NCBI RefSeq assembly: GCF_024448505.1
Contig: NZ_JAMOHV010000001.1
Coordinates: 310,001 to 374,000, forward strand
Source of the DNA: Stutzerimonas degradans
GTDB lineage: Bacteria; Pseudomonadota; Gammaproteobacteria; Pseudomonadales; Pseudomonadaceae
DNA length: 64,000 nt
Direction: 5' to 3'
A program made the position numbers and the translations under genes. Below, in pieces: positions 1 through 9,643 of the stretch (positions are counted from its first letter, which is position 1; each line of letters begins with the position of its first letter). Below the pieces are notes generated by a model that saw only the letters and a program-made list of their open reading frames with translations, had not been told where the DNA came from and did not search any database.

Positions 1-1484
1 AGCCGCAGCGGCCAGCCGCGGTTGCGCTCGCGCCAGGGCGGCGGCGGATTGTCGGCGTGCGGATGGGCCATGCGTTCGAGCAGCTCGCGCGTCATGTGTG
101 CCAGGTGCGGAACCTGCTCGATCTGCGCATGCACGTTCTTCAGCAGCTGGCGCGGGCTCATGCGCTCGCGCATCCAGCGTTCCAGATAGGGCTGGCCGGT
201 GGTCCAGAGGTCGAGCTGCGGATACAGCTCACGGCCCAGCCCCTCGATGTTCAGCAGGGTTTTCTGCAGCAGCACCAGCTGCGGCTGTACTTCCATGTTG
301 AAGCGCCGGGCAACCTGGAACAGGCGCACCAGCAGCTGACCGAAGGAGATGTCCTTGAGCGGCTTCTCGAAGATCGGCTCGCACACCGTGCGGATCGCCG
401 CCTCGAATTCGTTGACCTTGGTTTCCGCCGGCACCCAGCCCGAGTCGATGTGCAGCTGCGCCACCTTGCGGTAGTCGCGCTTGAAGAAGGCCATCAGGTT
501 GCGCGCGAGATAGTCCTGGTCCTCGGGCGTCAGGCTGCCGACGATGCCGAAGTCCACCGCGATGTACTGCGGGCTCCACGGCTGATGGGTGCTGACGAAG
601 ATGTTGCCCGGATGCATGTCGGCGTGGAAGAAACTGTCGCGGAACACCTGGGTGAAGAAGATTTCCACGCCGCGCTCGGCGAGCTGGCGCATGTCGGTGT
701 TCTGCCGCGCGAGCGCCGCCATGTCGGTGACCGGCACGCCATAGATGCGCTCCATTACCAGCACCTGCGGGCGGCAATAGTCCCAATGCACCTGCGGCAC
801 GTAGAGCAGCGGCGAGCCCTCGAAGTTGCGCCGCAGCTGGCTGGCGTTGGCCGCTTCGCGCAGCAGGTCGAGTTCGTCGTAGATCGTCTTGGCGTAATCC
901 TCGACCACCTCGACCAGATGCAGCCGGCGGGCGTCGATCGAGGCGCGCTCGGCGGTCTTGGCCAGGAGGAACAGCCAGGCCAGATCCTGGCCGATCACCG
1001 GACGCAGGTTCGGCCGCACTACCTTGACGATGACTTCCTCGCCGCTGTGCAGCCGCGCGGCATGCACTTGAGCCACCGAGGCGGAGGCCAGCGGAGTGCT
1101 GTCGAAGCGGGCGAACAGCTCGCCGACCGGCGCGCCGAGCTGCTGCTCGATCAGCTCGATGGCATGTGCGGAATCGAACGGCGGCACGCGGTCCTGCAGC
1201 ATGGCCAGCTCGTCGGCGATATCGGCCGGCAGCAGGTCGCGACGGGTGGACAGCAGCTGGCCGAACTTGATGAAGATCGGTCCCAGCCCTTCCAGCGCCA
1301 GGCGCAGGCGCGCGCCGCGCGAAAGCGTGCTCTGGCGGCGTGGAACCCAGCGCCAGGGCAGCAGGTAGCTGGTGGTACGCAGCCACCAGGGCATCGGCAG
1401 GTCGAGCAGAATGTCATCCAGGCGGTAACGGATCACCACCAGCAGGATGCGGAACAGGCGGGCAGTGGCAGCGAACAGCTTCAT
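1..1484 (-). CDS. ubiB: UbiB, ubiquinone biosynthesis atypical kinase/ATPase (C-terminus cut by window edge)
   Basis: An ADCK/ABC1-family membrane-associated atypical kinase needed for ubiquinone biosynthesis. About 494 residues are visible and the C-terminal tail lies beyond position 1. The N-terminal KxGQ signature reads [14 protein letters not shown], followed by the alanine-rich nucleotide loop [12 protein letters not shown], the catalytic-loop equivalent DMHPGN and the metal-binding DFG motif VDFGIVG. I chose the ATG at 1484 because it overlaps the ubiJ stop in an ATGA. It is the third gene of the ubiE-ubiJ-ubiB operon, so it is probably co-translated with ubiJ. The family is certain; UbiB's biochemical role (ATPase extracting lipid precursors) is family knowledge. 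Confidence 0.95.
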   Translation of the reverse strand, partial: MKLFAATARLFRILLVVIRYRLDDILLDLPMPWWLRTTSYLLPWRWVPRRQSTLSRGARLRLALEGLGPIFIKFGQLLSTRRDLLPADIADELAMLQDRVPPFDSAHAIELIEQQLGAPVGELFARFDSTPLASASVAQVHAARLHSGEEVIVKVVRPNLRPVIGQDLAWLFLLAKTAERASIDARRLHLVEVVEDYAKTIYDELDLLREAANASQLRRNFEGSPLLYVPQVHWDYCRPQVLVMERIYGVPVTDMAALARQNTDMRQLAERGVEIFFTQVFRDSFFHADMHPGNIFVSTHQPWSPQYIAVDFGIVGSLTPEDQDYLARNLMAFFKRDYRKVAQLHIDSGWVPAETKVNEFEAAIRTVCEPIFEKPLKDISFGQLLVRLFQVARRFNMEVQPQLVLLQKTLLNIEGLGRELYPQLDLWTTGQPYLERWMRERMSPRQLLKNVHAQIEQVPHLAHMTRELLERMAHPHADNPPPPWRERNRGWPLR

Positions 1485-2104
1485 TCGGCTTGATCTGGTT
1501 TCAGGTGGAGAGCGAGGCGTTCGACGCGTGCCTCGAGTCGGTCGAGGGCCAGTTTCAGTGCGTCCAGCTCGGCGAAGCGCGCTTCGGCTTCGGCCTGGCC
1601 GACCAGTGCGCGGCTTTCCTCGCTGAGGTAGTCGGCCAGGTCCAGGCGCAGCGAGTCGGCGCTGTCGCGCGCCCAGCGCAACGGCGCGCGCACGCTGGAA
1701 CCGAGCAGCTGGCTGGCGACCGGGCCGAGCCAGCGCGAGAGTTCGTATTCCCAGTCCAGTTCGAGGTCCTGCAGCACCTCGGCGAGATTCATCAGCACGC
1801 CGCTGTCGCCGTCGATCTCGACGTCCGGGCCGTGCAGTACGGCCGTCTTGTTGCGACTGACGGCGAGCCGGAGCAGGCTGCTCGCCGGGGCGCGCAGGCG
1901 GCAATCGGCATCGCTGGCCCAGCTCGAGGCGAGGCGCAGGCCCTCTTCATCGGCAAGGACGAACAGACGCCAGTTCGGCGCCGTGCACTCGATCTCGATG
2001 ATGCGGCCACTAAGCCGGGCCAGCCGCGGCAGTGCGGCCGGGTCCAGGCGCAGGATGCCGTTGAGGCCGCGCTCGGCGCTGGCCAGCAGGGCTGTGCGCA
2101 GCAT
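1481..2104 (-). CDS. ubiJ: UbiJ, ubiquinone biosynthesis accessory factor (SCP2 domain)
   Basis: A 207-residue accessory protein of the aerobic ubiquinone pathway; the family binds lipid intermediates and helps organise the Ubi complex. The N-terminal half is an SCP2-like lipid-binding fold ([13 protein letters not shown] region). The C-terminal third is charged, with a predicted helical or coiled region ending [20 protein letters not shown]. Its ATG at 2104 shares a base with the ubiE stop (TGATG) and its TGA overlaps the ubiB ATG, so the three genes form one translationally coupled unit. Length and position match the pseudomonad gene between ubiE and ubiB. Confidence 0.88.
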   Translation of the reverse strand: MLRTALLASAERGLNGILRLDPAALPRLARLSGRIIEIECTAPNWRLFVLADEEGLRLASSWASDADCRLRAPASSLLRLAVSRNKTAVLHGPDVEIDGDSGVLMNLAEVLQDLELDWEYELSRWLGPVASQLLGSSVRAPLRWARDSADSLRLDLADYLSEESRALVGQAEAEARFAELDALKLALDRLEARVERLALHLKPDQAE

Positions 2105-2874
2105 CAGGGCTTGATGCCCCGGTGCAGCGCGACGATACCGCCGGTCATGTTGTGGTAGGTCACGCGCTCGAAACCGGCGGTCTGCATCATGCCCTTGAGG
2201 GTTTCCTGATCGGGGTGCATGCGGATCGACTCGGCGAGGTAGCGATAGCTCCCGGCGTCATTGGTGATCAGCTTGCCCATCATCGGCAGCAGGCTGAACG
2301 AATAGGCGTCGTAAGCCTTGGAGAACAGCTGGTTGGTCGGCTTGGAGAATTCCAGCACCAGCAGGCGGCCACCCGGCTTGAGCACGCGCAGCATGGAGGC
2401 GATGGCGTCTTCCTTGTGGGTGACGTTGCGCAGGCCGAAGGCGATGGTGACCACATCGAAGTGGTTGTCCGGGAAGGGCAGCTTCTCGGCGTCGGCCTGA
2501 ACGAACTTGACGTTGCCGGCCACGCCCTTGTCCAGCAGCTTGTCGCGGCCGACCTTGAGCATCGAGGCGTTGATGTCGGCCAGTACCACCTCGCCGGTAG
2601 GGCCGACGATGCGCGAGAACTGGCGGGTCAGATCACCGGTGCCGCCGGCGATGTCGAGGATGCGATTGCCCGGGCGGGCGCCGGACAGCTCGATGGTGAA
2701 GCGCTTCCACAGCCGGTGAATACCACCGGACATGAGGTCGTTCATCAGGTCGTACTTAGCGGCTACGGAATGGAATACCTCGGCCACCTTCTGTGCCTTC
2801 TGGCTTTCCGGCACGCTCTTGTAGCCGAAATGGGTGGTCGGTTCCGCGTCATGCGCTTTGCGTGGATCGGTCAT
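2104..2874 (-). CDS. ubiE: UbiE, demethylubiquinone/demethylmenaquinone C-methyltransferase
   Basis: A SAM-dependent C-methyltransferase for ubiquinone and menaquinone biosynthesis, 256 residues. The SAM-binding motif I is [15 protein letters not shown], and the UbiE signatures [17 protein letters not shown] and ALGLRNVT-like [13 protein letters not shown] are clear. The frame stays open upstream to 2916, but I chose the ATG at 2874 (MTDPRKAH) because the extra residues do not resemble family N-termini. First gene of the ubiE-ubiJ-ubiB operon. It is transcribed away from the PHA-system gene at 3070, leaving about 195 bp for both promoters; a TATAGT near 3029-3034 is a possible -10 for the plus-strand gene. 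Confidence 0.96.
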   Translation of the reverse strand: MTDPRKAHDAEPTTHFGYKSVPESQKAQKVAEVFHSVAAKYDLMNDLMSGGIHRLWKRFTIELSGARPGNRILDIAGGTGDLTRQFSRIVGPTGEVVLADINASMLKVGRDKLLDKGVAGNVKFVQADAEKLPFPDNHFDVVTIAFGLRNVTHKEDAIASMLRVLKPGGRLLVLEFSKPTNQLFSKAYDAYSFSLLPMMGKLITNDAGSYRYLAESIRMHPDQETLKGMMQTAGFERVTYHNMTGGIVALHRGIKP

Positions 2875-3069
2875 GTCACTGTCACCGGAAGAATGTGCCG
2901 CGCATTCTAAACCCAAAAGACTGCACCTCGCTTCAGGTGCGAAGCCGCGCCGACGCGCTAATACAGGAAAACTTGATTACGGTCGGGTCCGGTGCAAGTG
3001 CCGTCGTCCGTCGGCGCAGTGGCTGCTGTATAGTGCCGGCCGTTCATCGGCCTGCAGTCAGGAGTCGGC

Positions 3070-3345
3070 ATGTCCAGAATCATCGTCGAGCGTTCCCACA
3101 GTCTCGGTCGCGAAGCCGCTCGCGCCAAGGCCGAGCAGCTGGCCAGTCGGCTGGCCAGCGAGTACGGCGTCAGTTACCGCTGGCAGGGCGACGTGCTGGC
3201 GGTGCGGCGCAGTGGCGCCGATGGACAGATCGAGGTGGGCGAGAACCGGGTGAAGGTGCAGCTCAACCTGGGTCTGCTGCTGTCGGCGATGGGTGCAAGC
3301 ATCCAGGGGCAGATCGAGCGGGCGCTGGACAAGGCGCTGGCCTGA
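3070..3345 (+). CDS. Polyhydroxyalkanoic acid system family protein (PHA_gran_rgn)
   Basis: A 91-residue protein of the family named for its place near PHA granule genes. It has an MSRIIVERSH start, a helical first half with SLGREAARAKAEQLA, and a beta-rich core (YRWQGDVLAV, VKVQLNLGLLLSAM). No catalytic motif is visible and the molecular function is unknown. In P. aeruginosa the equivalent gene separates phaI from ubiE; here it faces the DUF971 gene with no pha genes between, so it is probably a leftover of the locus or has a PHA-independent role. The family assignment is from memory of the sequence pattern. Confidence 0.85.
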   Translation: MSRIIVERSHSLGREAARAKAEQLASRLASEYGVSYRWQGDVLAVRRSGADGQIEVGENRVKVQLNLGLLLSAMGASIQGQIERALDKALA

Positions 3346-3453
3346 GTCGGTGAAGCTTCCGGGCGTTGGGTAGATGCAGCTTTCCACCTCCGCCCCGCGA
3401 GGCTGAAGCAGCCACCCGATGGCATCTGATCCAGCGGGCAGTCGCAGCGGCTG

Positions 3454-3828
3454 TTACAGCATCAGCTTGACCACCGATTCGTCCGGGTCGCGCGACTTGC
3501 CGGCCTTCTCCAGCGCCTGCAGGTAGTCGTCCCACAGCGCTTGCTGGTCGAGCGCCAGGCGCTCCAGGTAATCCCAGGTGAACAGCCCGCTGTCATGGCC
3601 GTCGCTGAAGGTCAGCTTCAGCGCGTACTGGCCGGCCGGTTCCAGCTTGTCCAGCCCGACGTTGAGCTTGCCGGTCTGCAGCACCGGATTGCCGTGGCCC
3701 TGCACCTCCGCCGAAGGCGAATGCACGCGCAGGAATTCCGCGCTCAGCACGTAGCGCTCGTTGGCACCGTACTCCAGTTCCAGGGTCTTCGATGCCTTGT
3801 GCAGCTTGATGGCGGTGGGGATACGCAT
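3454..3828 (-). CDS. DUF971 / gamma-butyrobetaine hydroxylase-like N-terminal domain protein
   Basis: A 124-residue single-domain protein starting MRIPTAIKLHKASKTLELEY, the N-terminal zinc-binding-type domain of gamma-butyrobetaine hydroxylases found alone in many proteobacteria. The core includes LSAEFLRVHSPSAEV and the conserved LTFSDGHDSGLFTWDYL. In this copy I do not see the cysteine/histidine zinc cluster of eukaryotic BBOX proteins. Some family members are linked to Fe-S cluster insertion, which I only infer as possible here. It lies 83 bp downstream of hslU in the same orientation, the usual pseudomonad hslVU neighbour, and may be read through from that operon. Confidence 0.88.
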   Translation of the reverse strand: MRIPTAIKLHKASKTLELEYGANERYVLSAEFLRVHSPSAEVQGHGNPVLQTGKLNVGLDKLEPAGQYALKLTFSDGHDSGLFTWDYLERLALDQQALWDDYLQALEKAGKSRDPDESVVKLML

Positions 3829-3911
3829 GGGTCAGCTCCAAGCGACAAGCCGCGAGCGACCAGCCGAGGCAGTGTTGTCTGCGGCTCGTCGCGGGCGACT
3901 CGTGGCTGCTG

Positions 3912-5255
3912 TTAAAGGATGTAGCGCGACAGGTCTTCGTCCTGCGCCAGTTCGCCGAGGTGCTGGTTGACGTAGGCGGCATCGATGCGGATCGCCTCGC
4001 CGTCCTGCTTGGCCGCCAGGTCGCCGGCGCTGAAGGAGACTTCCTCCAGCAGGCGTTCGAGCAGTGTGTGCAGCCGGCGCGCGCCGATGTTCTCGGTCTT
4101 CTCGTTGACCTGCCAGGCGATCTCGGCGATGCGCTTGATGCCGTCGTCGAGAAATTCCACGTGCAGGCCCTCGGTCTTCAGCAGCTCGCGATACTGCTCG
4201 GTGAGCGAGGCGTGCGGCTCGGTGAGGATGCGCTCGAAGTCTTCCGGCGACAGCGCCTTGAGCTCGACGCGGATCGGCAGGCGGCCCTGCAGTTCGGGCA
4301 CCAGGTCGCTGGGCTTGGACAGGTGGAAGGCGCCCGAGGCGATGAACAGGATGTGGTCGGTCTTGACCATACCGAGCTTGGTGTTGACCGTGCTGCCTTC
4401 GATCAGCGGCAGCAGGTCGCGCTGCACACCCTCGCGGGAAACGTCGGCGCCGCCGGTGTTGCCGCGCTTTGCGACCTTGTCGATCTCGTCGATGAAGACG
4501 ATGCCGTTCTGTTCCACCGCTTCCAGGGCGCGTGCCTTGAGGTCTTCTTCGTTGACCAGGCGCGCGGCTTCTTCGTCGCGGATCAGCTTGAAGGCTTCCT
4601 TGATCTTCAGCTTGCGGCTCTTCTTTTTGCCCTTGCCCATGTTGGCGAAGAGGTTCTGCAGCTGGCTGGTCATCTCTTCCATGCCGGGCGGCGCCATGAT
4701 TTCCACGCCCGCCGGGTTTTCGGCGACCTCGATGTCGATTTCCTTGTCGTCCAGCTGGCCTTCGCGCAGGCGCTTGCGGAACAGCTGGCGGGTGTTGGAA
4801 TCGGCCGACTGCACCGGCTCCTCGGAGAAGCCCACCGGACGTGCCGGCGGCAGCAGGGCGTCGAGGATGCGCTCTTCGGCGGCGTCCTCGGCGCGGTGGC
4901 GCATCTTGTGCACCTCCTGCTCGCGCAGCATCTTCAGCGCGGCGTCGGCCAGGTCGCGGATGATCGATTCGACGTCGCGGCCGACATAGCCGACCTCGGT
5001 GAACTTGGTCGCTTCCACCTTCAGGAATGGCGCGTTGGCCAGCTTGGCCAGGCGGCGGGCGATCTCGGTCTTGCCGACGCCGGTCGGGCCGATCATCAGG
5101 ATGTTTTTCGGCGTGACTTCCTGGCGCAGCTCGGCCGGCAGCTGCATGCGCCGCCAGCGGTTGCGCAGGGCAATGGCCACGGCGCGCTTGGCGTCGTCCT
5201 GGCCGATGATGTGGCGGTTGAGTTCGTGGACGATCTCGCGGGGCGTCATGGACAT
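3912..5255 (-). CDS. hslU: HslU, ATPase and unfoldase subunit of the HslVU protease
   Basis: The AAA+ unfoldase ring of the cytosolic HslUV (ClpYQ) heat-shock protease, 447 residues, full length. Walker A is [14 protein letters not shown] near residue 60, the pore loop is the GYVG in [13 protein letters not shown], and Walker B is [10 protein letters not shown]. The intermediate (I) domain is the charged stretch around residues 110-240. The C-terminus ends LSRYIL, the tail that inserts into HslV and activates it. The ATG at 5255 has a GGAG seven bases upstream; a second ATG two codons later is less well placed. It follows hslV by 22 bp in one operon. Confidence 0.98.
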   Translation of the reverse strand: MSMTPREIVHELNRHIIGQDDAKRAVAIALRNRWRRMQLPAELRQEVTPKNILMIGPTGVGKTEIARRLAKLANAPFLKVEATKFTEVGYVGRDVESIIRDLADAALKMLREQEVHKMRHRAEDAAEERILDALLPPARPVGFSEEPVQSADSNTRQLFRKRLREGQLDDKEIDIEVAENPAGVEIMAPPGMEEMTSQLQNLFANMGKGKKKSRKLKIKEAFKLIRDEEAARLVNEEDLKARALEAVEQNGIVFIDEIDKVAKRGNTGGADVSREGVQRDLLPLIEGSTVNTKLGMVKTDHILFIASGAFHLSKPSDLVPELQGRLPIRVELKALSPEDFERILTEPHASLTEQYRELLKTEGLHVEFLDDGIKRIAEIAWQVNEKTENIGARRLHTLLERLLEEVSFSAGDLAAKQDGEAIRIDAAYVNQHLGELAQDEDLSRYIL

Positions 5256-5277
5256 GCGATTACTCCAGCGGCACGGC

Positions 5278-5814
5278 TCAGATGGCCGAGTCCAGCTCTT
5301 CGATGGTCAGATTCTGGTTGGTGAACACGCAGATGCTGCCGGCGATGTTCAGCGCGGTCTCGGCGATTTCGCGGGCGCTCATGTCGTCGCCGGCCTTCTG
5401 CAGCAGGGCCATGGCGGCGGCCTGGGCGAAGCCGCCCCCGGACCCCATGGCGATCAGCCCGTGCTCGGGTTCGACCACGTCGCCGTTGCCGGTGATGATC
5501 AGCGAGGCGTCCTTGTTGGCCACCGCGAGCATGGCTTCCAGGCGGCTCAGCGAACGGTCGGTGCGCCAGTCTTTGGCCAGCTCGACGGCGGCGCGCACCA
5601 GATGGCCCTGATGTTTCTCCAGCTGACCCTCGAAGCGCTCGAAGAGGGTGAAGGCGTCAGCAGTGGCGCCAGCGAAACCGGCCAGCACCTGACCGTGATA
5701 GAGGCGGCGGACCTTCTTGGCGTTGCCCTTCATGACGGTATTGCCGAGGGAAACCTGGCCGTCGCCGCCCATGACGACTTTGCCGTTGCGGCGCACTGAA
5801 ACGATGGTGGTCAA
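5278..5814 (-). CDS. hslV: HslV, proteolytic subunit of the HslVU protease (TTG start)
   Basis: The N-terminal-nucleophile threonine protease subunit, 178 residues. The mature enzyme begins [11 protein letters not shown], so residue Thr2 becomes the catalytic nucleophile after removal of the initiator. That fixes the start at the TTG 5814-5812, preceded by GGAGATTTCCC; the longer open frame to 5871 would bury the threonine. Conserved [11 protein letters not shown] and [15 protein letters not shown] are present. First gene of hslVU. A rare TTG start on a strongly expressed gene suggests a deliberately moderated HslV level relative to HslU, which is inference. Confidence 0.97.
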   Translation of the reverse strand: MTTIVSVRRNGKVVMGGDGQVSLGNTVMKGNAKKVRRLYHGQVLAGFAGATADAFTLFERFEGQLEKHQGHLVRAAVELAKDWRTDRSLSRLEAMLAVANKDASLIITGNGDVVEPEHGLIAMGSGGGFAQAAAMALLQKAGDDMSAREIAETALNIAGSICVFTNQNLTIEELDSAI

Positions 5815-5922
5815 GGGAAATCTCCACGCTGCGGGGCGATGAATGCCCGAATGCAGGGTGATATGGGGCACCGTCGCAGGCTTTTCAACGCCGCTCGACC
5901 ATCGGTTAGCGCAGCGCTCGCC

Positions 5923-6417
5923 TCAGTCCAGGGTGAAACCGAGCTGGCGCCAGGCCTCGTAGACGGCGATGGCGACGGTGTTGGACAGATTCAGGCTGCG
6001 GCTGTCCGGGCGCATCGGCAGGCGCAGGCGGCGCTCGGCGGGGAAGGCGTCGCGTACCGCGTCCGGCAGGCCACGGCTCTCGGGGCCGAAGAGGAAGGCG
6101 TCGCCACGGCGGAATGCGACCTGATGGAACGGCTGCGAACCCTTGGTGGTGAAGGCAAACAGGCGTGGGGCGTCGTCAGCGCCGGTCTGCCCGGGTGGCG
6201 CAATGCCCAGTTCGGCGAGGCAGGCCTCGAGGCTGGCATGCCGGCGCAGCGGCGCGTATTCGTGGTAATCCAGGCCGGCGCGGCGCAAGCGCTTGTCGTC
6301 CAGTTCATAGCCCAGCGGCTCGATCAGGTGCAGGCTGCACCCGGCATTGGCGCAGAGCCTGATAATGTTGCCGGTGTTCGGTGGAATCTCCGGCTGGAAA
6401 AGGATCACGTGAAACAT
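5923..6417 (-). CDS. trmL: TrmL, tRNA (cytidine/uridine-34 2'-O)-methyltransferase
   Basis: A SPOUT-class methyltransferase that 2'-O-methylates the wobble base of tRNA-Leu isoacceptors, 164 residues. It has the family start MFHVILFQPEIPPNTGNI, the substrate loop LRRAGLDYHEYAPLRRH, and the C-terminal trefoil-knot SAM site (FGPESRGLP, RSLNLSNTVAIAVYEAWRQ). I set the start at the ATG 6417 rather than the longer frame because this is the universal N-terminus. Its ATG overlaps head-on, through a CATG, with the ATG of the plus-strand gene at 6416, so the two divergent genes have no leader between them. Confidence 0.96.
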   Translation of the reverse strand: MFHVILFQPEIPPNTGNIIRLCANAGCSLHLIEPLGYELDDKRLRRAGLDYHEYAPLRRHASLEACLAELGIAPPGQTGADDAPRLFAFTTKGSQPFHQVAFRRGDAFLFGPESRGLPDAVRDAFPAERRLRLPMRPDSRSLNLSNTVAIAVYEAWRQLGFTLD

Positions 6418-6865
6418 GCGCAGCACCCGATTGGACGACGGCGGCGATTCTACTGCGCCGGACCCGCGGCCGCGCCTGCGGCGGCGCTTTTTCGCCTCGC
6501 TGGTGCTGATCGGCCTGCTGGTGGGGATGATGATCGGCCGGCTGACGACACCCGAACCGGCGCGGCTGCTCGCCGTCGAGAGCATCGGTGAAAGCCTGCT
6601 GCTGCGCTTCAGTGCGCCGACGCAGTACCGCGCACAAACGGTCGACGGCGCCTATGCGCTGCTCTTGCAGGCGCGGGGCGGCGAGCGTGACGGGCAGTTG
6701 CAAGTGGACGGGCAGCGCGTGCGCTGGCGCATCCAGGCCATCGGGCAGGACCTGCTGCTGAATCTGGTCGCGCTCAGGCCGCTGCGGGTGCAGCCGAGCG
6801 AGCGGCAAGAGGAGGCTGACTGGGTGCTGGAGCTGCGGCTGGCGCCCGCGGACGATCTTCCATGA
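6416..6865 (+). CDS. Small single-pass membrane protein of unknown function
   Basis: A 149-residue protein I cannot name. Residues 1-24 are polar and arginine-rich (RPRLRRRFF), residues about 25-42 form one membrane helix (ASLVLIGLLVGMMIG), and the rest is a beta-rich periplasmic domain (ARLLAVESIGESLLLRFS, LVALRPLRVQPS). Positive charges before the helix predict N-in/C-out topology. A small gene between trmL and ntrC also exists in other pseudomonads as I remember the order. The start is uncertain: the first ATG overlaps the trmL start and lacks an obvious ribosome site, and a TTG five codons later is an alternative. Confidence 0.6.
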   Translation: MRSTRLDDGGDSTAPDPRPRLRRRFFASLVLIGLLVGMMIGRLTTPEPARLLAVESIGESLLLRFSAPTQYRAQTVDGAYALLLQARGGERDGQLQVDGQRVRWRIQAIGQDLLLNLVALRPLRVQPSERQEEADWVLELRLAPADDLP

Positions 6866-6926
6866 GGCTGTCTCGAATTACGTCTTCGCATCGATCCCGC
6901 GGTTGAGCCGCCGAGCGGCGTCGCGC

Positions 6927-6948
6927 TGGATGTAAAAAGCGACATCCA
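6927..6948. repeat. 22-bp hairpin repeat, copy 1
   Basis: Seven-base arms TGGATGT (6927-6933) and ACATCCA (6942-6948) flank an eight-base loop, between the converging small membrane protein gene and ntrC. The reverse complement of 63758-63779 matches it at 21 of 22 bases, so it is a dispersed repeat and not only a local terminator. The A-rich loop and lack of a T-tract make intrinsic termination doubtful. Confidence 0.75.
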
Positions 6949-6965
6949 CGCACGACGCTGCCAGA

Positions 6966-8389
<1,424 letters not shown>

Positions 8390-8393
<4 letters not shown>

Positions 8394-9472
8394 GGGCAGG
8401 GGGCTCCTTGTTCGAGCGGCAGGAAGATCGAGAAGGCGGTATGCCCGGGATGGCTTTCGCACTCGATCAGGCCCTGGTGCTGACTGATGATGTTCTGGGT
8501 GATTGCCAGGCCCAGCCCGGTGCCGTCCGGGCGGCCGCTGACCATCGGGTAGAACAGGGTGTTCTGCAGTTCGGCCGGGATGCCGGGGCCGTTGTCGATG
8601 ATCTCGATGCGTGCCACCAGCCGGTGGCGGATGTGGCCGATGGTGAACTGGCGCACCGTGCGGCTGCGCAGGGTCAGGCGGCCCAGGCCCAGTTCGGTCT
8701 GCCCGGCCAGCGCCTGCATGGCATTGCGCATGATGTTGAGCACGGCCTGGATCATCTGCTCGCGGTCCATGAGGATCTCGGGGATGCTCGGGTCGTAGTC
8801 GCGAACCAGCACCAGGCTGCCCTGGCATTCGGCCTCGATCAGGCTGGCGACGTGTTCCAGCACCTCGTGGATGTTGGTCATCTCCAGCCGCGGCAGGCGG
8901 TTCGAGCCGAGCATGCGGTCGACCAGGTTACGCAGACGGTCGGCTTCCTCGATGATCACCTCGGTGTAGTCCTGCAGGTGTTCGTCGGGCAGTTCGCGGG
9001 CCAGCAGTTGCGCGGCGCCGCGGATGCCGCCGAGTGGATTCTTGATTTCGTGGGCCAGGCCGCGCACCAGCATCCGCGTGGTTTCCTGCTTGGACAGCTG
9101 CGCCTCCTCCTTGGTGATGCGCAGCAGCCGGTCGCGCGGCAGCACTTCGAGCAGCAGCATGGTTTCGCCGCTGCCGGGAATCGGCGTCACCGCGTAGTCG
9201 ACGGTCAGCGTCTGGCCGGTGGCCGAGGTCAACGTGGCCTCGCGCTTGGTGAACGGGTGTGCCTCGGCGACCGCCTGGCGCAGGGCGGCCAGCGCTTCGG
9301 GCGACTCGGTGAACAGCTCGCTGATGAACTGGCCGTGGCTGCGCTGGCCGCTGACGGCGAGCAGCATCTCCGCCGCCGGGTTCATGTACTCCAGGCGCAA
9401 CCGCGCGTCGAGCAGCAGCGTCGCGGTGGTCAGGTTCTCGATCAGCAGGCGTTGCAGGGCTTCGGTCAGCAT
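8390..9472 (-). CDS. ntrB: NtrB (GlnL), nitrogen sensor histidine kinase/phosphatase
   Basis: A soluble 360-residue kinase that phosphorylates or dephosphorylates NtrC under control of PII. It has an N-terminal PAS domain (LLLDARLRLEYMNPAAEMLL), an H-box GLAHEIKNPLGGIRGAAQLL with the phospho-histidine, and an HATPase domain with the N-box IMRNAMQAL and the G boxes DNGPGIP and DGTGLGLAI. The start at the ATG 9472 (MLTEALQRLLIEN) matches the family; the upstream extension of the open frame runs through the regulatory region and is not coding. Downstream ntrC overlaps by four bases. Confidence 0.97.
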
Positions 9473-9505
9473 GGCGGGTCTGCATCCTTTGGGTAGGCCG
9501 GCAAA

Positions 9506-9521
9506 TGCAAGAAGCAAACCA
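9506..9521 (-). promoter_or_regulatory. Candidate sigma-54 promoter of ntrBC
   Basis: On the minus strand this reads TGGTTTGCTTCTTGCA: the GG and GC dinucleotides are exactly ten bases apart and the -12 half is a perfect TTGCA, while the -24 half is TGGTTTG instead of TGGCACG. It lies 34 bp upstream of the ntrB ATG, with two NtrC-like palindromes 70-120 bp further upstream, the arrangement of an enhancer-driven promoter. Confidence 0.55.
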
Positions 9522-9577
9522 GACGCGCCAAAACGGCGCGCATCGGCGTGCTGGCGGCATCTGGCGCCCGGCCTGCG

Positions 9578-9594
9578 TGAACCAAAAGGGTGAG
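9578..9594. promoter_or_regulatory. NtrC-like binding site, ntrBC proximal
   Basis: TGAACCAAAAGGGTGAG matches 10 of 14 fixed positions of the NtrC consensus TGCACCA-N3-TGGTGCA and shares its ACCAAAAGGGTG core with the stronger site centred 41 bp upstream. About four helical turns separate the centres, so both would face the same side of the DNA. Confidence 0.5.
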
Positions 9595-9618
9595 CGGGGG
9601 TGTTATTCGCCACTCATG

Positions 9619-9635
9619 TGCACCAAAAGGGTGCA
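9619..9635. promoter_or_regulatory. NtrC binding site, ntrBC distal (strong)
   Basis: TGCACCAAAAGGGTGCA matches 13 of 14 consensus positions for NtrC. It sits inside a longer perfect inverted repeat with arms 9614-9624 and 9630-9640 (TCATGTGCACC and its complement). It is placed between the end of the DUF4124 gene and ntrB. The hairpin could also form in RNA read from the upstream genes, but it has no T-tract. Confidence 0.72.
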
Positions 9636-9643
9636 CATGATGA

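Noticed and set aside
3960..5324. Long plus-strand open frame (454 codons) opposite hslU
   Set aside because: It is the antisense of a gene with full AAA+ motifs; the translation is a low-complexity, His/Asp/Gln-rich string typical of antisense frames in GC-rich DNA.
9614..9640. Hairpin upstream of ntrB as an intrinsic terminator for the DUF4124 genes
   Set aside because: It has no T-tract, and its core is a near-perfect NtrC site, so an operator explains it better; some effect on read-through cannot be excluded.
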